Below, piece by piece: positions 27,191 through 36,191 of a stretch of DNA of 64,000 nt. The DNA is from Flavobacterium sp. 270 (lineage in GTDB: Bacteria; Bacteroidota; Bacteroidia; Flavobacteriales; Flavobacteriaceae). The notes below the pieces were generated by a model. The model was not told the DNA's origin and ran no database searches. It saw only the letters and a list, made by a program, of their open reading frames with translations. The stretch covers positions 434,001-498,000 of the forward strand of contig NZ_SODM01000003.1 of NCBI RefSeq assembly GCF_004368785.1, in the 5' to 3' direction. Position 1 is the first letter of the stretch. Each line of letters opens with the position of its first letter. A program made the position numbers and the translations under genes.

Positions 27191-27940
27191 CTATTGAAGC
27201 AATGGCAGCAAATGATTCCATTTTAGGTCTCTGGCGAAATCAAAAGCTGTTTTTCCGCTATTGGTTTTTGCATTTTTCTCTGCACCATTTTCTAAAATAA
27301 CTTCTACTGAAGTCTGGTTTCCTGCAATTGCTTCCCGATGTAAAAAAGTATAACCTAAATCGTCCTGAGCCTTTATTTCTTCAGGATTATTTTTAAGGAA
27401 ATCGATTAGGCTTTCTTTCATATTTTTACTCATCGGATGTTCGATTAGATTTTCAGGTTTTTCTTTTTGTTCAAAAACAACCTGAATATCATTAAAATCT
27501 CCAAATTCTAATCCCCATGCTTCGTCGTGTGCATTTCTTTCCTCATCACTCATTTCAGAGCGCATGGCTTGTATAGTAAATGCGCCATACGTTTTTTCCT
27601 GACTTGCAAAAAGCCAGTCGCTAATTTGATTGATTGGAATTGCGATTTCGTCGCCATTATTTACATTCGTTAATTCATTCGGATCATTTACTAAAATGCC
27701 ATAAATAGTTTCACCATCAAAGTTTACATCGTTAATCCACATATGTTCTACAATGGTTTCGTTGTCAACTTCCTGCATAAAAGCCACTTTTACACAAGAA
27801 ACGTCAAGTGCAGGAATAATACGGCGTTGCTCCCAGGAAAGTTCTCTCCAGAAATATTTAAAGGTTTCCTGTGCTCTTTTGTAAGCTTCAATCATTTTTG
27901 GGTTTTCTCCGTCGGCGTAGAATACTTTTGTATCTGACAT
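27191..27940 (-). CDS. DUF2314 and ankyrin-repeat protein
   Basis: 249 residues. The N-terminal two thirds matches DUF2314 (VKVAFMQEVDNETIVEHMWI, FDGETIYGILVNDPNEL). The C-terminus has two ankyrin-like units (LGYTFLHREAIAGNQTSVEVIL, ENGAEKNAKTNSGKTAFDFA). Such proteins are often found as single accessory genes or immunity-like proteins. No partner is visible. Cytoplasmic. Confidence 0.83.
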   Translation of the reverse strand: MSDTKVFYADGENPKMIEAYKRAQETFKYFWRELSWEQRRIIPALDVSCVKVAFMQEVDNETIVEHMWINDVNFDGETIYGILVNDPNELTNVNNGDEIAIPINQISDWLFASQEKTYGAFTIQAMRSEMSDEERNAHDEAWGLEFGDFNDIQVVFEQKEKPENLIEHPMSKNMKESLIDFLKNNPEEIKAQDDLGYTFLHREAIAGNQTSVEVILENGAEKNAKTNSGKTAFDFARDLKWNHLLPLLQ

Positions 27941-28133
27941 GATTCTTAATTTTATATTATTTGTATTTTAAAAGATTTCAATTGAATAAAAATCTGATCT
28001 GTTTAGCAAATCAGAGTAAGATGTAAGATTTGCTTTTATTGTTCGAATCTCAAATATAATAATTTGAGATTTAGCTTACAATTTGTGATTGATTTATATT
28101 TTTAAGAAATGGTTTTGAAATTTTTAAATAAAA

Positions 28134-28163
28134 AAATCCGACTTGCTTTCACAAATCGGATTT
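28134..28163 (-). terminator. Terminator hairpin, GACTTGCTTTC loop family
   Basis: aaatccgacttg ctttc acaaatcggattt forms a stem with a short loop, 20 bp downstream of the SPFH gene stop on the minus strand. It is nearly identical to hairpins at 31507, 33988 and 37325. Confidence 0.8.
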
Positions 28164-28183
28164 ACTATTAAAATCAAAATAAA

Positions 28184-30091
28184 TTATTTTTTAGGACCTT
28201 TTACATTTTTGTCGGTATCCATCATTTCCATTAGTTTTAAACCTAAAAGACCGCTTATCGATCCGTCAGAACCACCGTTTCCAGTAATTAAAACATCTGG
28301 AATTACTTTAATATTTCCTTTACCAATTTCTTCTGTAACTTTATATCTGGTAAAGTTATCGCCGCCCATTGCAGAAACCTGCAGTTGATACGCTTCGGCA
28401 GTAGATTTACCAACTGCCATAATTTTCTCTGCTTCGGCCAAACCGGTTTTAGAGATTCTTTCTGCTTCTGCGCTTGCCGTAAGTTTTGTTGCTTCGGCTT
28501 GTGCTCCGGCTCTTGCTTTTGTAGCTTCCGCTTCGGCATTGGCACGCATTTTTGTAGCTTCTGCTTCAGCGTTTACGTTTAGTTTTAAACTTGTTGCATC
28601 ACCTTCTGCTTTTTTAACGGTTGCATCTGCAGTACGCTGCGCAATTTCAACACTTTGTGACGCACGAACGATCTCTTTTTGCATATCTGCAATTGCCGTT
28701 TCTTTTTCCATTCCCTGACGTTGTTCCTGCGCCATTTTTTGGGTTTGATAGGTTTTTTGCTCTTCTTCTGCTAACTTTCTGTCAGTCAATGTTTTCATTA
28801 ACGAATCTGGCGGCACAATATCTCCAATCAAAGTATCTACCGCGTTTACGTTGTATTCGTCTAATACCAGCTTGATATGATTTTTAGCCGATTCCTGACG
28901 TTCTTTTCTGGTTGATAAGAATGAAATTACATCGCTGTCCTGAGCCGAGTTTCTAAAATAGTTACCAATTGTAGGTTCTAAAACCTGCGAAACCAAGTTG
29001 TTCATGCTTCCAAAACGCGCAATAACTTTTGGCGCTTCGGCAGCAGGCACGTGAATAATCTGCGCGACGTCCAGATTAAACGGGAAACCATCTTTAGAAC
29101 GTACCGTAATTGTAGATAAGTTTTTATCTAAATCGTGCGATTCGCTTCGTGCATTTGCCCAGTTCAAAACCAGGTTTGTTGTTGGTACCGGTTCTAGTTT
29201 TGTTGTGTATTTATTAAGCGCATATTTTCCTGGTCCAAAAGGTTCCATCCAAACACCGCGTTGTCCTTTAGAAACGATATTTCCGTGTTTAAAAGTATCG
29301 CCGGTAACATCTTGACCATCTTCGCCAATGTACGAAATCACGACACCAACATATCCAATAGGCACATCTGTCATTGGGTTTTGCTCGATTAAAATTCCCC
29401 ACGTATTAATGTAATACGATCCGGCAAGCATAACCTGAGGTTGTAAACCACGATTTCCGCCTTTGTCTAGAAATTGGTCAAAATCCTGAAAGTTATTGTG
29501 GCCTTCTACAAATTTTCCGGCAATTTGTCCTTGCGGAATCGGCTCGCCGTCGAGTGCGGTTACAATACCAATCATGTTTTCGTAAATCTTAATTTGCTCT
29601 GCAATTACGATTTCAAATAAGAACGTATTAATACGATACGATCCTGTGGTAATAAAAGCGGTCTGACGTCCTTTTTGTCCGCCATTGTTTAAGAATGCAC
29701 TTGCGTCCTGAAAATTGTCGCTGTCTACTTTTCTGGCAAGAATTCGTCCCGTTGGGATTTCTTTACCGTCTTTACTTAAAACAAGTCCGATTTTACCTTC
29801 TGGGATAATGGTAAAACCCGTCATGTCTACAGTATACTGCCAAATCCACATTCCCCAATATAAACCTGGAGCCAAAGTTTGTGCCTGATAACCAGCTTCT
29901 CCTTTTGTGGCAATAATTCTACCATCGGGAAGCGATTTGTCTGTACCAAACAAAACGAATTTTTTGGTTATTAAACCAATTTTGTCTTCCGGAACAATCA
30001 CCATTCCGAAGAAAACACGCAATACAAATTTGTAAAATAAGATGGAAAATGCAATTAAGAAAATCCACCAATAAGAAGTAATTTCGCTCAT
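28184..30091 (-). CDS. Flotillin-like SPFH-domain membrane protein
   Basis: 635 residues. A single N-terminal membrane segment (YWWIFLIAFSILFYKFVLRVFFGMVIV) is followed by SPFH-type repeats with VPEDKIGLITKKFVLFG, IPEGKIGLVLSKDGKEIP and PIGYVGVVISYIGEDG. A long coiled coil follows (about 430-560) with tandem (N/A)AEAEATKxRA units. The C-terminus is Gly-rich and hydrophobic (GNGGSDGSISGLLGLKLMEMM). Flotillins form membrane scaffold assemblies; the exact role here is unknown. It appears to be a single gene with a -7 box at 30112-30119 and a hairpin terminator at 28134-28163. Confidence 0.9.
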   Translation of the reverse strand: MSEITSYWWIFLIAFSILFYKFVLRVFFGMVIVPEDKIGLITKKFVLFGTDKSLPDGRIIATKGEAGYQAQTLAPGLYWGMWIWQYTVDMTGFTIIPEGKIGLVLSKDGKEIPTGRILARKVDSDNFQDASAFLNNGGQKGRQTAFITTGSYRINTFLFEIVIAEQIKIYENMIGIVTALDGEPIPQGQIAGKFVEGHNNFQDFDQFLDKGGNRGLQPQVMLAGSYYINTWGILIEQNPMTDVPIGYVGVVISYIGEDGQDVTGDTFKHGNIVSKGQRGVWMEPFGPGKYALNKYTTKLEPVPTTNLVLNWANARSESHDLDKNLSTITVRSKDGFPFNLDVAQIIHVPAAEAPKVIARFGSMNNLVSQVLEPTIGNYFRNSAQDSDVISFLSTRKERQESAKNHIKLVLDEYNVNAVDTLIGDIVPPDSLMKTLTDRKLAEEEQKTYQTQKMAQEQRQGMEKETAIADMQKEIVRASQSVEIAQRTADATVKKAEGDATSLKLNVNAEAEATKMRANAEAEATKARAGAQAEATKLTASAEAERISKTGLAEAEKIMAVGKSTAEAYQLQVSAMGGDNFTRYKVTEEIGKGNIKVIPDVLITGNGGSDGSISGLLGLKLMEMMDTDKNVKGPKK

Positions 30092-30111
30092 AGTTATTTT
30101 AGTTTATACTA

Positions 30112-30119
30112 CAAACGTA
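30112..30119 (-). promoter_or_regulatory. Possible -7 box for the flotillin-like gene
   Basis: The minus strand reads TACGTTTG, matching TAnnTTTG, 21 bp before the start codon. No convincing -33 element was found. Confidence 0.4.
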
Positions 30120-30385
30120 ACAGAAATATTTCCTATTAAAATGAAATATTTTCAAAATTAACATTTGACTCTTTTTTGGTTTAAAATGTTAAAATTCGCT
30201 CTATTTTCTATCGATGGAATTGTCAATTTCTGACACGATTTTTTGCTGTGTCAACTATGATTGGTATTTTGGGTTTTAACAATTTAAAAGGGCAAATGGT
30301 TTATTTTGGATGCCAATGGGGCAGATTGTTCAAGATGAGTTTTTAAGTTTGAGACCTTATTATTGAATTTACGGTTATTCTAATA

Positions 30386-30739
30386 TTAAAGATTTCGGTT
30401 CTTTATGCTGGTTTTAATTTCTGTAATTCTTTTACGTGTTAGTTCTTCCAAACAGGTTGAGTATATAAGAGGTTGAATACTTCCTCCTTCATATTGTACT
30501 TTTTCAAATTCACAATGAGAATCGCGAAATTTCAGCCAGTCTTTTTCAGCTGTTATTAGCAGTTGCTTTTCTTTTTTGTCAAGTATTTTCATAAGCTGAT
30601 TATAAACTTTATTGAGTTCATTATCAGCTTTTATAAAATTTTGAAGACCTGTTTGATTCATTTCTACTTGAGTTTGTGCAAATAATATATTTGAGAAACA
30701 GAAGATTAGAAAAATGAAGCAAATATGTTTTTTGTTCAT
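30386..30739 (-). CDS. LprI-like (DUF1311) secreted protein
   Basis: 117 residues with a signal peptide (MNKKHICFIFLIFCFSNILFAQ). The mature protein has the LprI pattern: ADNELNKVYNQLMKILDK, AEKDWLKFRDSHCEFEKVQYEGGS and STCLEELTRKRITEI, with the two conserved Cys (HCEF, TCLE) likely disulfide-bonded. Some relatives inhibit lysozyme. Here only the fold is supported. Confidence 0.85.
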   Translation of the reverse strand: MNKKHICFIFLIFCFSNILFAQTQVEMNQTGLQNFIKADNELNKVYNQLMKILDKKEKQLLITAEKDWLKFRDSHCEFEKVQYEGGSIQPLIYSTCLEELTRKRITEIKTSIKNRNL

Positions 30740-30760
30740 GAAATATTTTTTTGTCTTATT

Positions 30761-31351
30761 CTAAAAAACATATCCAATTCTCAAATGTAAATAAGGAGTA
30801 TATTGCAAATCTGTAGTATTAAAACCATCTACATTTTGAGCATTTCCGTTATAAGAATTGGCTTTTAAAAATACAAATCTTAAACCCAAACCAGCGCCGG
30901 CTTCGTAAGTAAAATGATTTCCAATTGAGCGTTTCATTCCCCAGGTTGGAATAATCGATAAATCGGCAGTTTTGGTGATATCGTCGTCAAGATTAATTAC
31001 AAACCAATCTGGGTGATAACTTGTTCTAAGAGACAGATAATTACCACTGTTGTGAGCAGTCTTTTTTCCGTTAGCATTTCTTTTTTCTAAATTATAATAA
31101 TATCGAGGTTCTACAGTGATTACAGGTTGTAAAATAAAACCAGCTTCATCGTAATGATCTCCAACAGCAAAATCATATTCGATACCAATTTCGCTTCTTA
31201 ATGCTATAGAATTTGAAAGTCTCAATTCGTTGCTCAGCCAAAGTCCTGCAAAACCAGTTTGTACAGAGAACATTGATTTTTCGACACTGCCTTCTTGTGC
31301 TTTTGCAGTAATTGTTAATCCTAAAAGTATAAAAAATAAAATTTTCTTCAT
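30761..31351 (-). CDS. Outer-membrane beta-barrel-like protein
   Basis: 196 residues with a signal peptide (MKKILFFILLGLTITAKAQ), alternating amphipathic strands (VQTGFAGLWLSNELRLSNSI, LRSEIGIEYDF) and an aromatic C-terminal strand ending YLHLRIGYVF, with terminal Phe as in outer-membrane barrels. The function is unknown. It precedes the LprI-like gene by 21 bp on the same strand, so the two probably share a transcript. Confidence 0.8.
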   Translation of the reverse strand: MKKILFFILLGLTITAKAQEGSVEKSMFSVQTGFAGLWLSNELRLSNSIALRSEIGIEYDFAVGDHYDEAGFILQPVITVEPRYYYNLEKRNANGKKTAHNSGNYLSLRTSYHPDWFVINLDDDITKTADLSIIPTWGMKRSIGNHFTYEAGAGLGLRFVFLKANSYNGNAQNVDGFNTTDLQYTPYLHLRIGYVF

Positions 31352-31506
31352 TGGTTTTATAATTTGGTTTCTTTGGTTTGGATAATTTTCTGTGACGAAA
31401 ATAGCATTTTATTCTTATAAATTACAATCAAAATTTTAGGTTTGATTATAATGCAAATTGAATACAAAGTGAGCTCCCGATTTTATTGAATTAGATGCAA
31501 AAAAAT

Positions 31507-31535
31507 AATCCGACTTGCTTTTCGCAAATCGGATT
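31507..31535 (-). terminator. Terminator hairpin, GACTTGCTTTTCGC loop family
   Basis: aatccgacttgc ttttc gcaaatcggatt, 20 bp downstream of the membrane-protein stop. Same family as 28134, 33988 and 37325. Confidence 0.8.
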
Positions 31536-31555
31536 ATAAATTCTGGATTTCTAAT

Positions 31556-31942
31556 TTATTGAATTTTAATTTTCTGTTTCCAATAAAAATAAACGCTTAA
31601 TAAGTTTAGGATTGCAAGCAGATACAACAAAGGATTGCTGAAAAAATCCTGATATGTATTTCCTTTCGGAATTTCGACGAGCGGAACAAAGAGCAATACA
31701 TCTAGCAACACTGCTGTTGCAGACATGATTATACCTAGAGATAAGCCGCCAAATGCTCTATTTCCTTTTTTATAATAATACGATGCTCCAATCCGGGCAT
31801 AAAAAACAACTAAAACGCATGCAATTGCGGTTTGTGCATTCAAAGAATATTTTATAATTGGAATATGTTCTAAAATTATAAATGTAATAACCATGCAAGT
31901 CCACACTATTACTCCAGCTGTTACTGCCTTTATAAAATTCAT
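31556..31942 (-). CDS. Four-helix membrane protein of unknown function
   Basis: 128 residues with four hydrophobic stretches: AVTAGVIVWTCMVITFIILEH, TAIACVLVVFYARIGASYY, LGIIMSATAVLLDVLLFVPL and LLYLLAILNLLSVYFYW. Its start overlaps the NmrA-like stop by 4 bp (ATGA), which indicates translational coupling. The arrangement parallels the 16.5-18.8 kb trio. Confidence 0.78.
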   Translation of the reverse strand: MNFIKAVTAGVIVWTCMVITFIILEHIPIIKYSLNAQTAIACVLVVFYARIGASYYYKKGNRAFGGLSLGIIMSATAVLLDVLLFVPLVEIPKGNTYQDFFSNPLLYLLAILNLLSVYFYWKQKIKIQ

Positions 31943-32781
31943 GACAATTGGTTTACTTCATTCCAAATTCCGGTTTTAGCAGTTTTTGCAACATAATCGG
32001 TAAAATCGGTTGCTTTTCGGCCTAATACTTTTTCGATATCATTGGTAATGCTGGAATTTCGTCCGTCTAAAACTTCAGAAAATAAATAGTTAACCAGCCA
32101 AATTACATCTTCCGAAACTTCATATTCGCGAAGCATAGCAATATATTCTTCTAAAGAAAGGGATTGAAATGCAATTTCTCTGCCCGTAACTTTTGCTATT
32201 TTGGCAACTGCTTCTTTAAAAGTAAGTAACCTCGGGCCGGTAAGTTCGTATGTTTTTCCGTCGTGTTTTTCATTTAAAAGTGCTTCGGCAACAACTTCGG
32301 CGATATCATCTGCATCTGTAAAAGGTTCTAAAATTGATGCTTTTGGCAACGCTACGAAACCGGTTAAAATTGGTTCTAAAAATATGCTTTCGCTAAAGTT
32401 CTGATTGAACCAGCTTGCTCTAACAATTGTCCATTTTCTAGCAGTCGCTTTTACAATTTCTTCACAGATTTGAGCTTCTTTTTCGCCTCTTCCAGAAAGA
32501 AGCACCATTTTTTTAATGCCGTTTTCTGTGGCAAGCGATGTAAATTTTTTGATGATTTCTGGTGCGTTTGGAACTGCTAAATCGGGTTGAAAAGTGATAT
32601 ATACCGTATCAATTCCTTTTAGGGCTTCTGTCCAAGTTTTTGGATTTTCCCAATCAAATGACGGATTTTGACTTCGTGAACCTAAACGAACTTCAACGTC
32701 ATTTTTGTTGGCTAATAATTGTGCAACTCTGCGGCCGGTTTTTCCGTTACCGCCAAGTAATAAGATTTTTTTAGTTTCCAT
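31939..32781 (-). CDS. NmrA-like NAD(P)-binding protein
   Basis: 280 residues. The Rossmann motif is ILLLGGNGKTGRRVAQLLA, followed by VEVRLGSRSQNPSFDWENP, KMVLLSGRGEKEAQ and TIVRASWFNQNFSESIF. This matches the NmrA/TMR-like atypical SDR group, close to NAD(P)H:quinone oxidoreductase-like proteins. It is coupled to the membrane protein downstream and has an AraC regulator upstream. Confidence 0.88.
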   Translation of the reverse strand: METKKILLLGGNGKTGRRVAQLLANKNDVEVRLGSRSQNPSFDWENPKTWTEALKGIDTVYITFQPDLAVPNAPEIIKKFTSLATENGIKKMVLLSGRGEKEAQICEEIVKATARKWTIVRASWFNQNFSESIFLEPILTGFVALPKASILEPFTDADDIAEVVAEALLNEKHDGKTYELTGPRLLTFKEAVAKIAKVTGREIAFQSLSLEEYIAMLREYEVSEDVIWLVNYLFSEVLDGRNSSITNDIEKVLGRKATDFTDYVAKTAKTGIWNEVNQLS

Positions 32782-32852
32782 GATGAATGTTTTTTAATTA
32801 ATGATGATACAAAGATGCGCAGGTCATCATTAAAACATTTGTCGGAAAAGAA

Positions 32853-33731
32853 TTAAGATTTGTTTGAAAGGAATTGTTTTTTTACTTCGTTCGGTCTAGA
32901 TCCAAATTTTTTCTGAAAAGCGTTAGAGAAAGAACTTAAACTTTCATAACCCACTTCCCATGCCGCTTCCTGCACCGTTTTTTCGTTTTGACAGAGCAAT
33001 TCATAAGCTTTGTTAAGGCGTTCTTCCTGAATGTATTTGTAAACCGGAATTCCGAATAATTCTTTGAAATTCTTTTTTAATTTATTGCTGTTAAGGCCAA
33101 TTAACTTTGATAATTCGGATAGAGTAGGAGGTTTAGAATAATGCGTTGTGACAATTTCTTTGGCCTGAAAAAGTTTCTCTTTGTCTTTTTCAGTCAGTTC
33201 ATTTTTTTTATCACTCGACAAAAGGGCAAAGTAATGTGCTAATAACTCGTTGACCTGACTTTTTAAAAACAACAATCTTGTATTTCCTGAATAGGTTGTA
33301 TTGAATATTTTTTGAACGGCAAGCTGCATATCCAGCGTCATAAAATGCGTTGGACCTTTTACAAAATTTTCGTTAGGGTTTAATAAATAAGGCAATTGCT
33401 TTTCGAAAATCTCTTTTTCTTCTTGTGGCAGCGAATGAAGATTTTTGAGTCTGGCAAAAATACTAATGGATTGCAAAGGTTTGTCGGGAGCAATTTTATG
33501 CGCAAATTCTACTTTTTGATTTCCGAAAAAAGAAATTGCCAGACCAGTAGTATTTGTTAAATATTTTGTTTGATTGTTGTGTTTAATTTCTAATTCGACA
33601 TTACCAGAACCATAAAAAGCAAAACCAACCGCATCGCCATCGATCTCACATTTCTGTACAAATTCTTTGTCAGAATTTGACTGCTCGATCAGCACTATGA
33701 AGTTGTGTAGTTCTATAATGTCTGTGGTCAT
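32853..33731 (-). CDS. AraC-family transcriptional regulator
   Basis: 292 residues. The C-terminal helix-turn-helix pair includes PTLSELSKLIGLNSNKLKKNF and TVQEAAWEVGYESLSSFSNA with the terminal GSRPNEVKKQFLS. The N-terminal portion (about 1-180) is a sensory domain with no recognised ligand motif. It lies 71 bp upstream of the NmrA-like gene on the same strand and likely regulates that unit. Confidence 0.9.
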   Translation of the reverse strand: MTTDIIELHNFIVLIEQSNSDKEFVQKCEIDGDAVGFAFYGSGNVELEIKHNNQTKYLTNTTGLAISFFGNQKVEFAHKIAPDKPLQSISIFARLKNLHSLPQEEKEIFEKQLPYLLNPNENFVKGPTHFMTLDMQLAVQKIFNTTYSGNTRLLFLKSQVNELLAHYFALLSSDKKNELTEKDKEKLFQAKEIVTTHYSKPPTLSELSKLIGLNSNKLKKNFKELFGIPVYKYIQEERLNKAYELLCQNEKTVQEAAWEVGYESLSSFSNAFQKKFGSRPNEVKKQFLSNKS

Positions 33732-33848
33732 TTTTTTTTAATTAGATAATTTGGGAATTAGATAATTGGAAATGAAATCAAATATACAAAAGTAATTTTA
33801 GGACTAAGAATTATGTTTTTTAAATCTCCGTACTCTATTTTTGACAAT

Positions 33849-33960
33849 GTTTTGTCATTCCGACTGAAAGGAGAAATCGCACTAGAAACACCACAAAGAA
33901 AATCGCCAATCTTTGTCGAAACCCGCGTGTGATTCTCCTTTCAGTCGAAATGACAAAAAC
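33849..33960. repeat. Palindromic repeat of the TGTCATTC / GAAATCGCAC family
   Basis: The left arm begins ttttgtcattccgactgaaa (33850), and the right arm ends tttcagtcgaaatgacaaaa (33939-33958). They are complementary with few mismatches through gagaaatcgcac. The element fills most of the 305-bp gap between the AraC gene and the acidic protein. Related ends occur at 19501, 39034 and 57808. Confidence 0.75.
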
Positions 33961-33987
33961 TTAAGTTTTAGAAATTCAACATAAAAA

Positions 33988-34017
33988 AAATCTGACTTGC
34001 TTTCACAAATCGGATTT
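33988..34017 (-). terminator. Terminator hairpin of the SPFH-SHOCT operon
   Basis: aaatctgacttg ctttc acaaatcggattt, 20 bp downstream of the last gene of the 34.0-37.1 kb operon. One base differs from the 28134 copy. Confidence 0.8.
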
Positions 34018-34036
34018 AATAAGAATTAAAAATGAA

Positions 34037-34978
34037 TTAGAAATTTACATCGTCAGCAACATTTCCTCCTTGTTCAGCAGCAAATTTTGCGGCATATTCT
34101 TTTTGTTTTTCCTGTTGGTAGTTGGTAAATGCCATAATTTCTCCAGAACTCCAGTTTTGATTTTGATCATTCAGCCACTGCATCGCCACCGATTGAAAAT
34201 CAGCAAGATTGATTCCAAAAGTATCTAAAATCCATTGTGCACCGTCAATTCCGTATTCGTAAGCTGCTTGTCTTGCTCCAGAAAGTTCTTCATAAAAATA
34301 ACGATCTGTTTTAATTTTTTCCAAATTAGCTGCTCCTTCTTCTGAAATTACTGCTTTAAGATTTTCTAATTGTGGAACTGTAACGTTTTCAGCATAATAT
34401 TGTCCGAATAGAGTTGTGACAGTAAACGTAGTATCTTCTCCCATACGCTGTGGCCAAATTGTATTTAATTCTTCCCAGATTGCAGGTTCAAATCCCATTG
34501 CTTTACAAACTTCAAGATGATCAATTCCTGCGCTAACTTTTAAACAAATTGCGGTATAAGTTCTTAAATCTATGCCATGCACGGGCTCAAGAAAAGGATT
34601 ATTGTCGTCAACTTTTACAAATCCAGAAGTTTGAAACCCGCTGTATTTTAGAGAATTTGCATGCTCAAATTTTATCATTTGATCTGTGTCGCAGTTGTTC
34701 CATTCTTGATAAACGGATCTTCTGTAGTTAAAATAAATGTTTTGAATATCTTCTTCATTTAAATTATGACCTCTATCATATTCTTCCTCAATCCATGTTT
34801 CTGCTCTGGATGCTACTTCATCATCAAAATCTTCTTCTGTATAATGTGTTCCGTGCAGTGTTTCAGGATCATATTCTACTTCTTGATAATCATTGTTATT
34901 ATCATTTAATGCCTGAGCCTGCTCTTGATTTTCTTGTTTGTCTTCTCCATTTAGAGATCCAAAAAGGTTTTTAAACAT
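34037..34978 (-). CDS. Acidic protein of unknown function, last gene of the SPFH/zinc-ribbon operon
   Basis: 313 residues, strongly acidic at the N-terminus (about 10-80, with DNNNDYQEVEYDPETLHG and YTEEDFDDEVASRAETWIEE). The central region has GIDLRTYTAICLKVSAGIDHLEVCKAMGFEPAIWEELN, reminiscent of helical repeat sequences. No signal peptide or membrane segment was seen. I do not recognise the family. It follows the zinc-ribbon coiled-coil gene by 11 bp and ends the operon at a hairpin. A structural role in the same complex as the SPFH protein is an inference from the operon. Confidence 0.75.
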   Translation of the reverse strand: MFKNLFGSLNGEDKQENQEQAQALNDNNNDYQEVEYDPETLHGTHYTEEDFDDEVASRAETWIEEEYDRGHNLNEEDIQNIYFNYRRSVYQEWNNCDTDQMIKFEHANSLKYSGFQTSGFVKVDDNNPFLEPVHGIDLRTYTAICLKVSAGIDHLEVCKAMGFEPAIWEELNTIWPQRMGEDTTFTVTTLFGQYYAENVTVPQLENLKAVISEEGAANLEKIKTDRYFYEELSGARQAAYEYGIDGAQWILDTFGINLADFQSVAMQWLNDQNQNWSSGEIMAFTNYQQEKQKEYAAKFAAEQGGNVADDVNF

Positions 34979-34989
34979 TTTTTCGATTT

Positions 34990-35937
34990 TTAAATATTAA
35001 TATTTTGTTGTAATTGATTCTGATACATTTTTTCGTTGTGCTCTTTTAAATCAGGAGTAATTTTATTCCATTCGTCATACATGGCACGCAGATACACTTG
35101 ATATAACTTTGGCGCATTTTGAATTGCAAATTGCCTTTGTTCTTCTAAATCATCCATTTTGATTTTAATTTCATCCAAAATGGTTTTGTTTGATTCGTGA
35201 ATTTTAGACAGGCTTAATTCATGACGCTGATGATATAATTCTCGCTCTTTATTGTTTTCAATTTCAAAAGCTTCGTACAAGTGAGCTGTTCTTTGCTTGG
35301 CAAGATCATGGGCCATATGTTGTAAATTTCGGGCTTGTGAACTTGGAGCGAAAGTATTTTGTGACTGGCAATAAGGACAAGAAATATAAGTTTCAATTAA
35401 AAAAATCTTTTCAATTGTAATATTGCCTCCGCATTGGTTACAGTTGAATTTGTCTTTGATGGATTCAAATTCGGTTAGAATTTTTTCATATTCTGTTTCA
35501 AGATCATATTCTTGTGCTTTATCAATCTGTTTTCTCCAATAATTATATTTGTTTTCAAATTCCTTGTGATAACGATCTGAACAGGCATTTCTAAAATCAG
35601 AAATTAAATTGTGATGTTTACTCAGCGCAGAAATCTGCGAATTGAAGTACTGATAAGTATCAATAATTTTTACTTCGTAAGTATCTCTCGCTTTTTCTCT
35701 TATGTTATTTAACTGGCCATTTACACCCGAATAGACTTTATGAAACGTTCTTTTATAAAGATCGTCATCTTCTTGTAAAAGTTGTCTCAATTCCGGAATT
35801 GCAGCTGTGGCAAATTCTTCTATTTTTGCTTCTAATTTTTCTAAAAAAACAAACCATCTTTCTTGAGATTCCTGAAGTTCAGCGTACCATTCCGGCAGAT
35901 TCTCTTCTTTCTCACTTTGTTTGAATAATCCGAACAT
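34990..35937 (-). CDS. Coiled-coil protein with a zinc ribbon
   Basis: 315 residues, largely helical and charged, with a zinc ribbon in the middle: CNQCGGNITIEKIF then ISCPYCQSQNTF (four Cys, CxxC...CxxC, about 180-210). Flanking regions are Lys/Glu/Gln-rich and likely coiled coils (RQLLQEDDDLYKRTFHKVYS; LYHQRHELSLSKIHESNKTI). No membrane segment. The function is unknown. It lies 11 bp from both operon neighbours. Confidence 0.78.
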   Translation of the reverse strand: MFGLFKQSEKEENLPEWYAELQESQERWFVFLEKLEAKIEEFATAAIPELRQLLQEDDDLYKRTFHKVYSGVNGQLNNIREKARDTYEVKIIDTYQYFNSQISALSKHHNLISDFRNACSDRYHKEFENKYNYWRKQIDKAQEYDLETEYEKILTEFESIKDKFNCNQCGGNITIEKIFLIETYISCPYCQSQNTFAPSSQARNLQHMAHDLAKQRTAHLYEAFEIENNKERELYHQRHELSLSKIHESNKTILDEIKIKMDDLEEQRQFAIQNAPKLYQVYLRAMYDEWNKITPDLKEHNEKMYQNQLQQNINI

Positions 35938-35948
35938 TTCTATGATTT

Positions 35949-36191
35949 TTAAATTGAATTATCCTCTTTTTTAATGTAAAGACCATCTGTTAGTTTTACA
36001 TTTAAAAACTCAAATTTGCAATAAGCGCAATGCGTTACGCCATCTTGTTTGGCTCTTCCGGCACCACAATTTGGGCAGTTTCTAAGATTCATTTCCGCTT
36101 CTTTTATTTCTGTTTCTCCACCGTAATTAGATTGTTTTTGGGCTTTTTCTTTGAGCTTATCCAAAAACGAACTCACCTTTTTTTCTTCCAT
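35949..36191 (-). CDS. Small zinc-ribbon protein
   Basis: 80 residues with a Lys/Glu-rich N-terminal helix (SSFLDKLKEKAQKQ) and the zinc ribbon CPNCGAGRAKQDGVTHCAYC. Its ATG overlaps the stop of the preceding SPFH gene by one base (TAATG), indicating translational coupling. Probably an adaptor or assembly partner of the SPFH protein. That role is inferred from context. Confidence 0.78.
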   Translation of the reverse strand: MEEKKVSSFLDKLKEKAQKQSNYGGETEIKEAEMNLRNCPNCGAGRAKQDGVTHCAYCKFEFLNVKLTDGLYIKKEDNSI

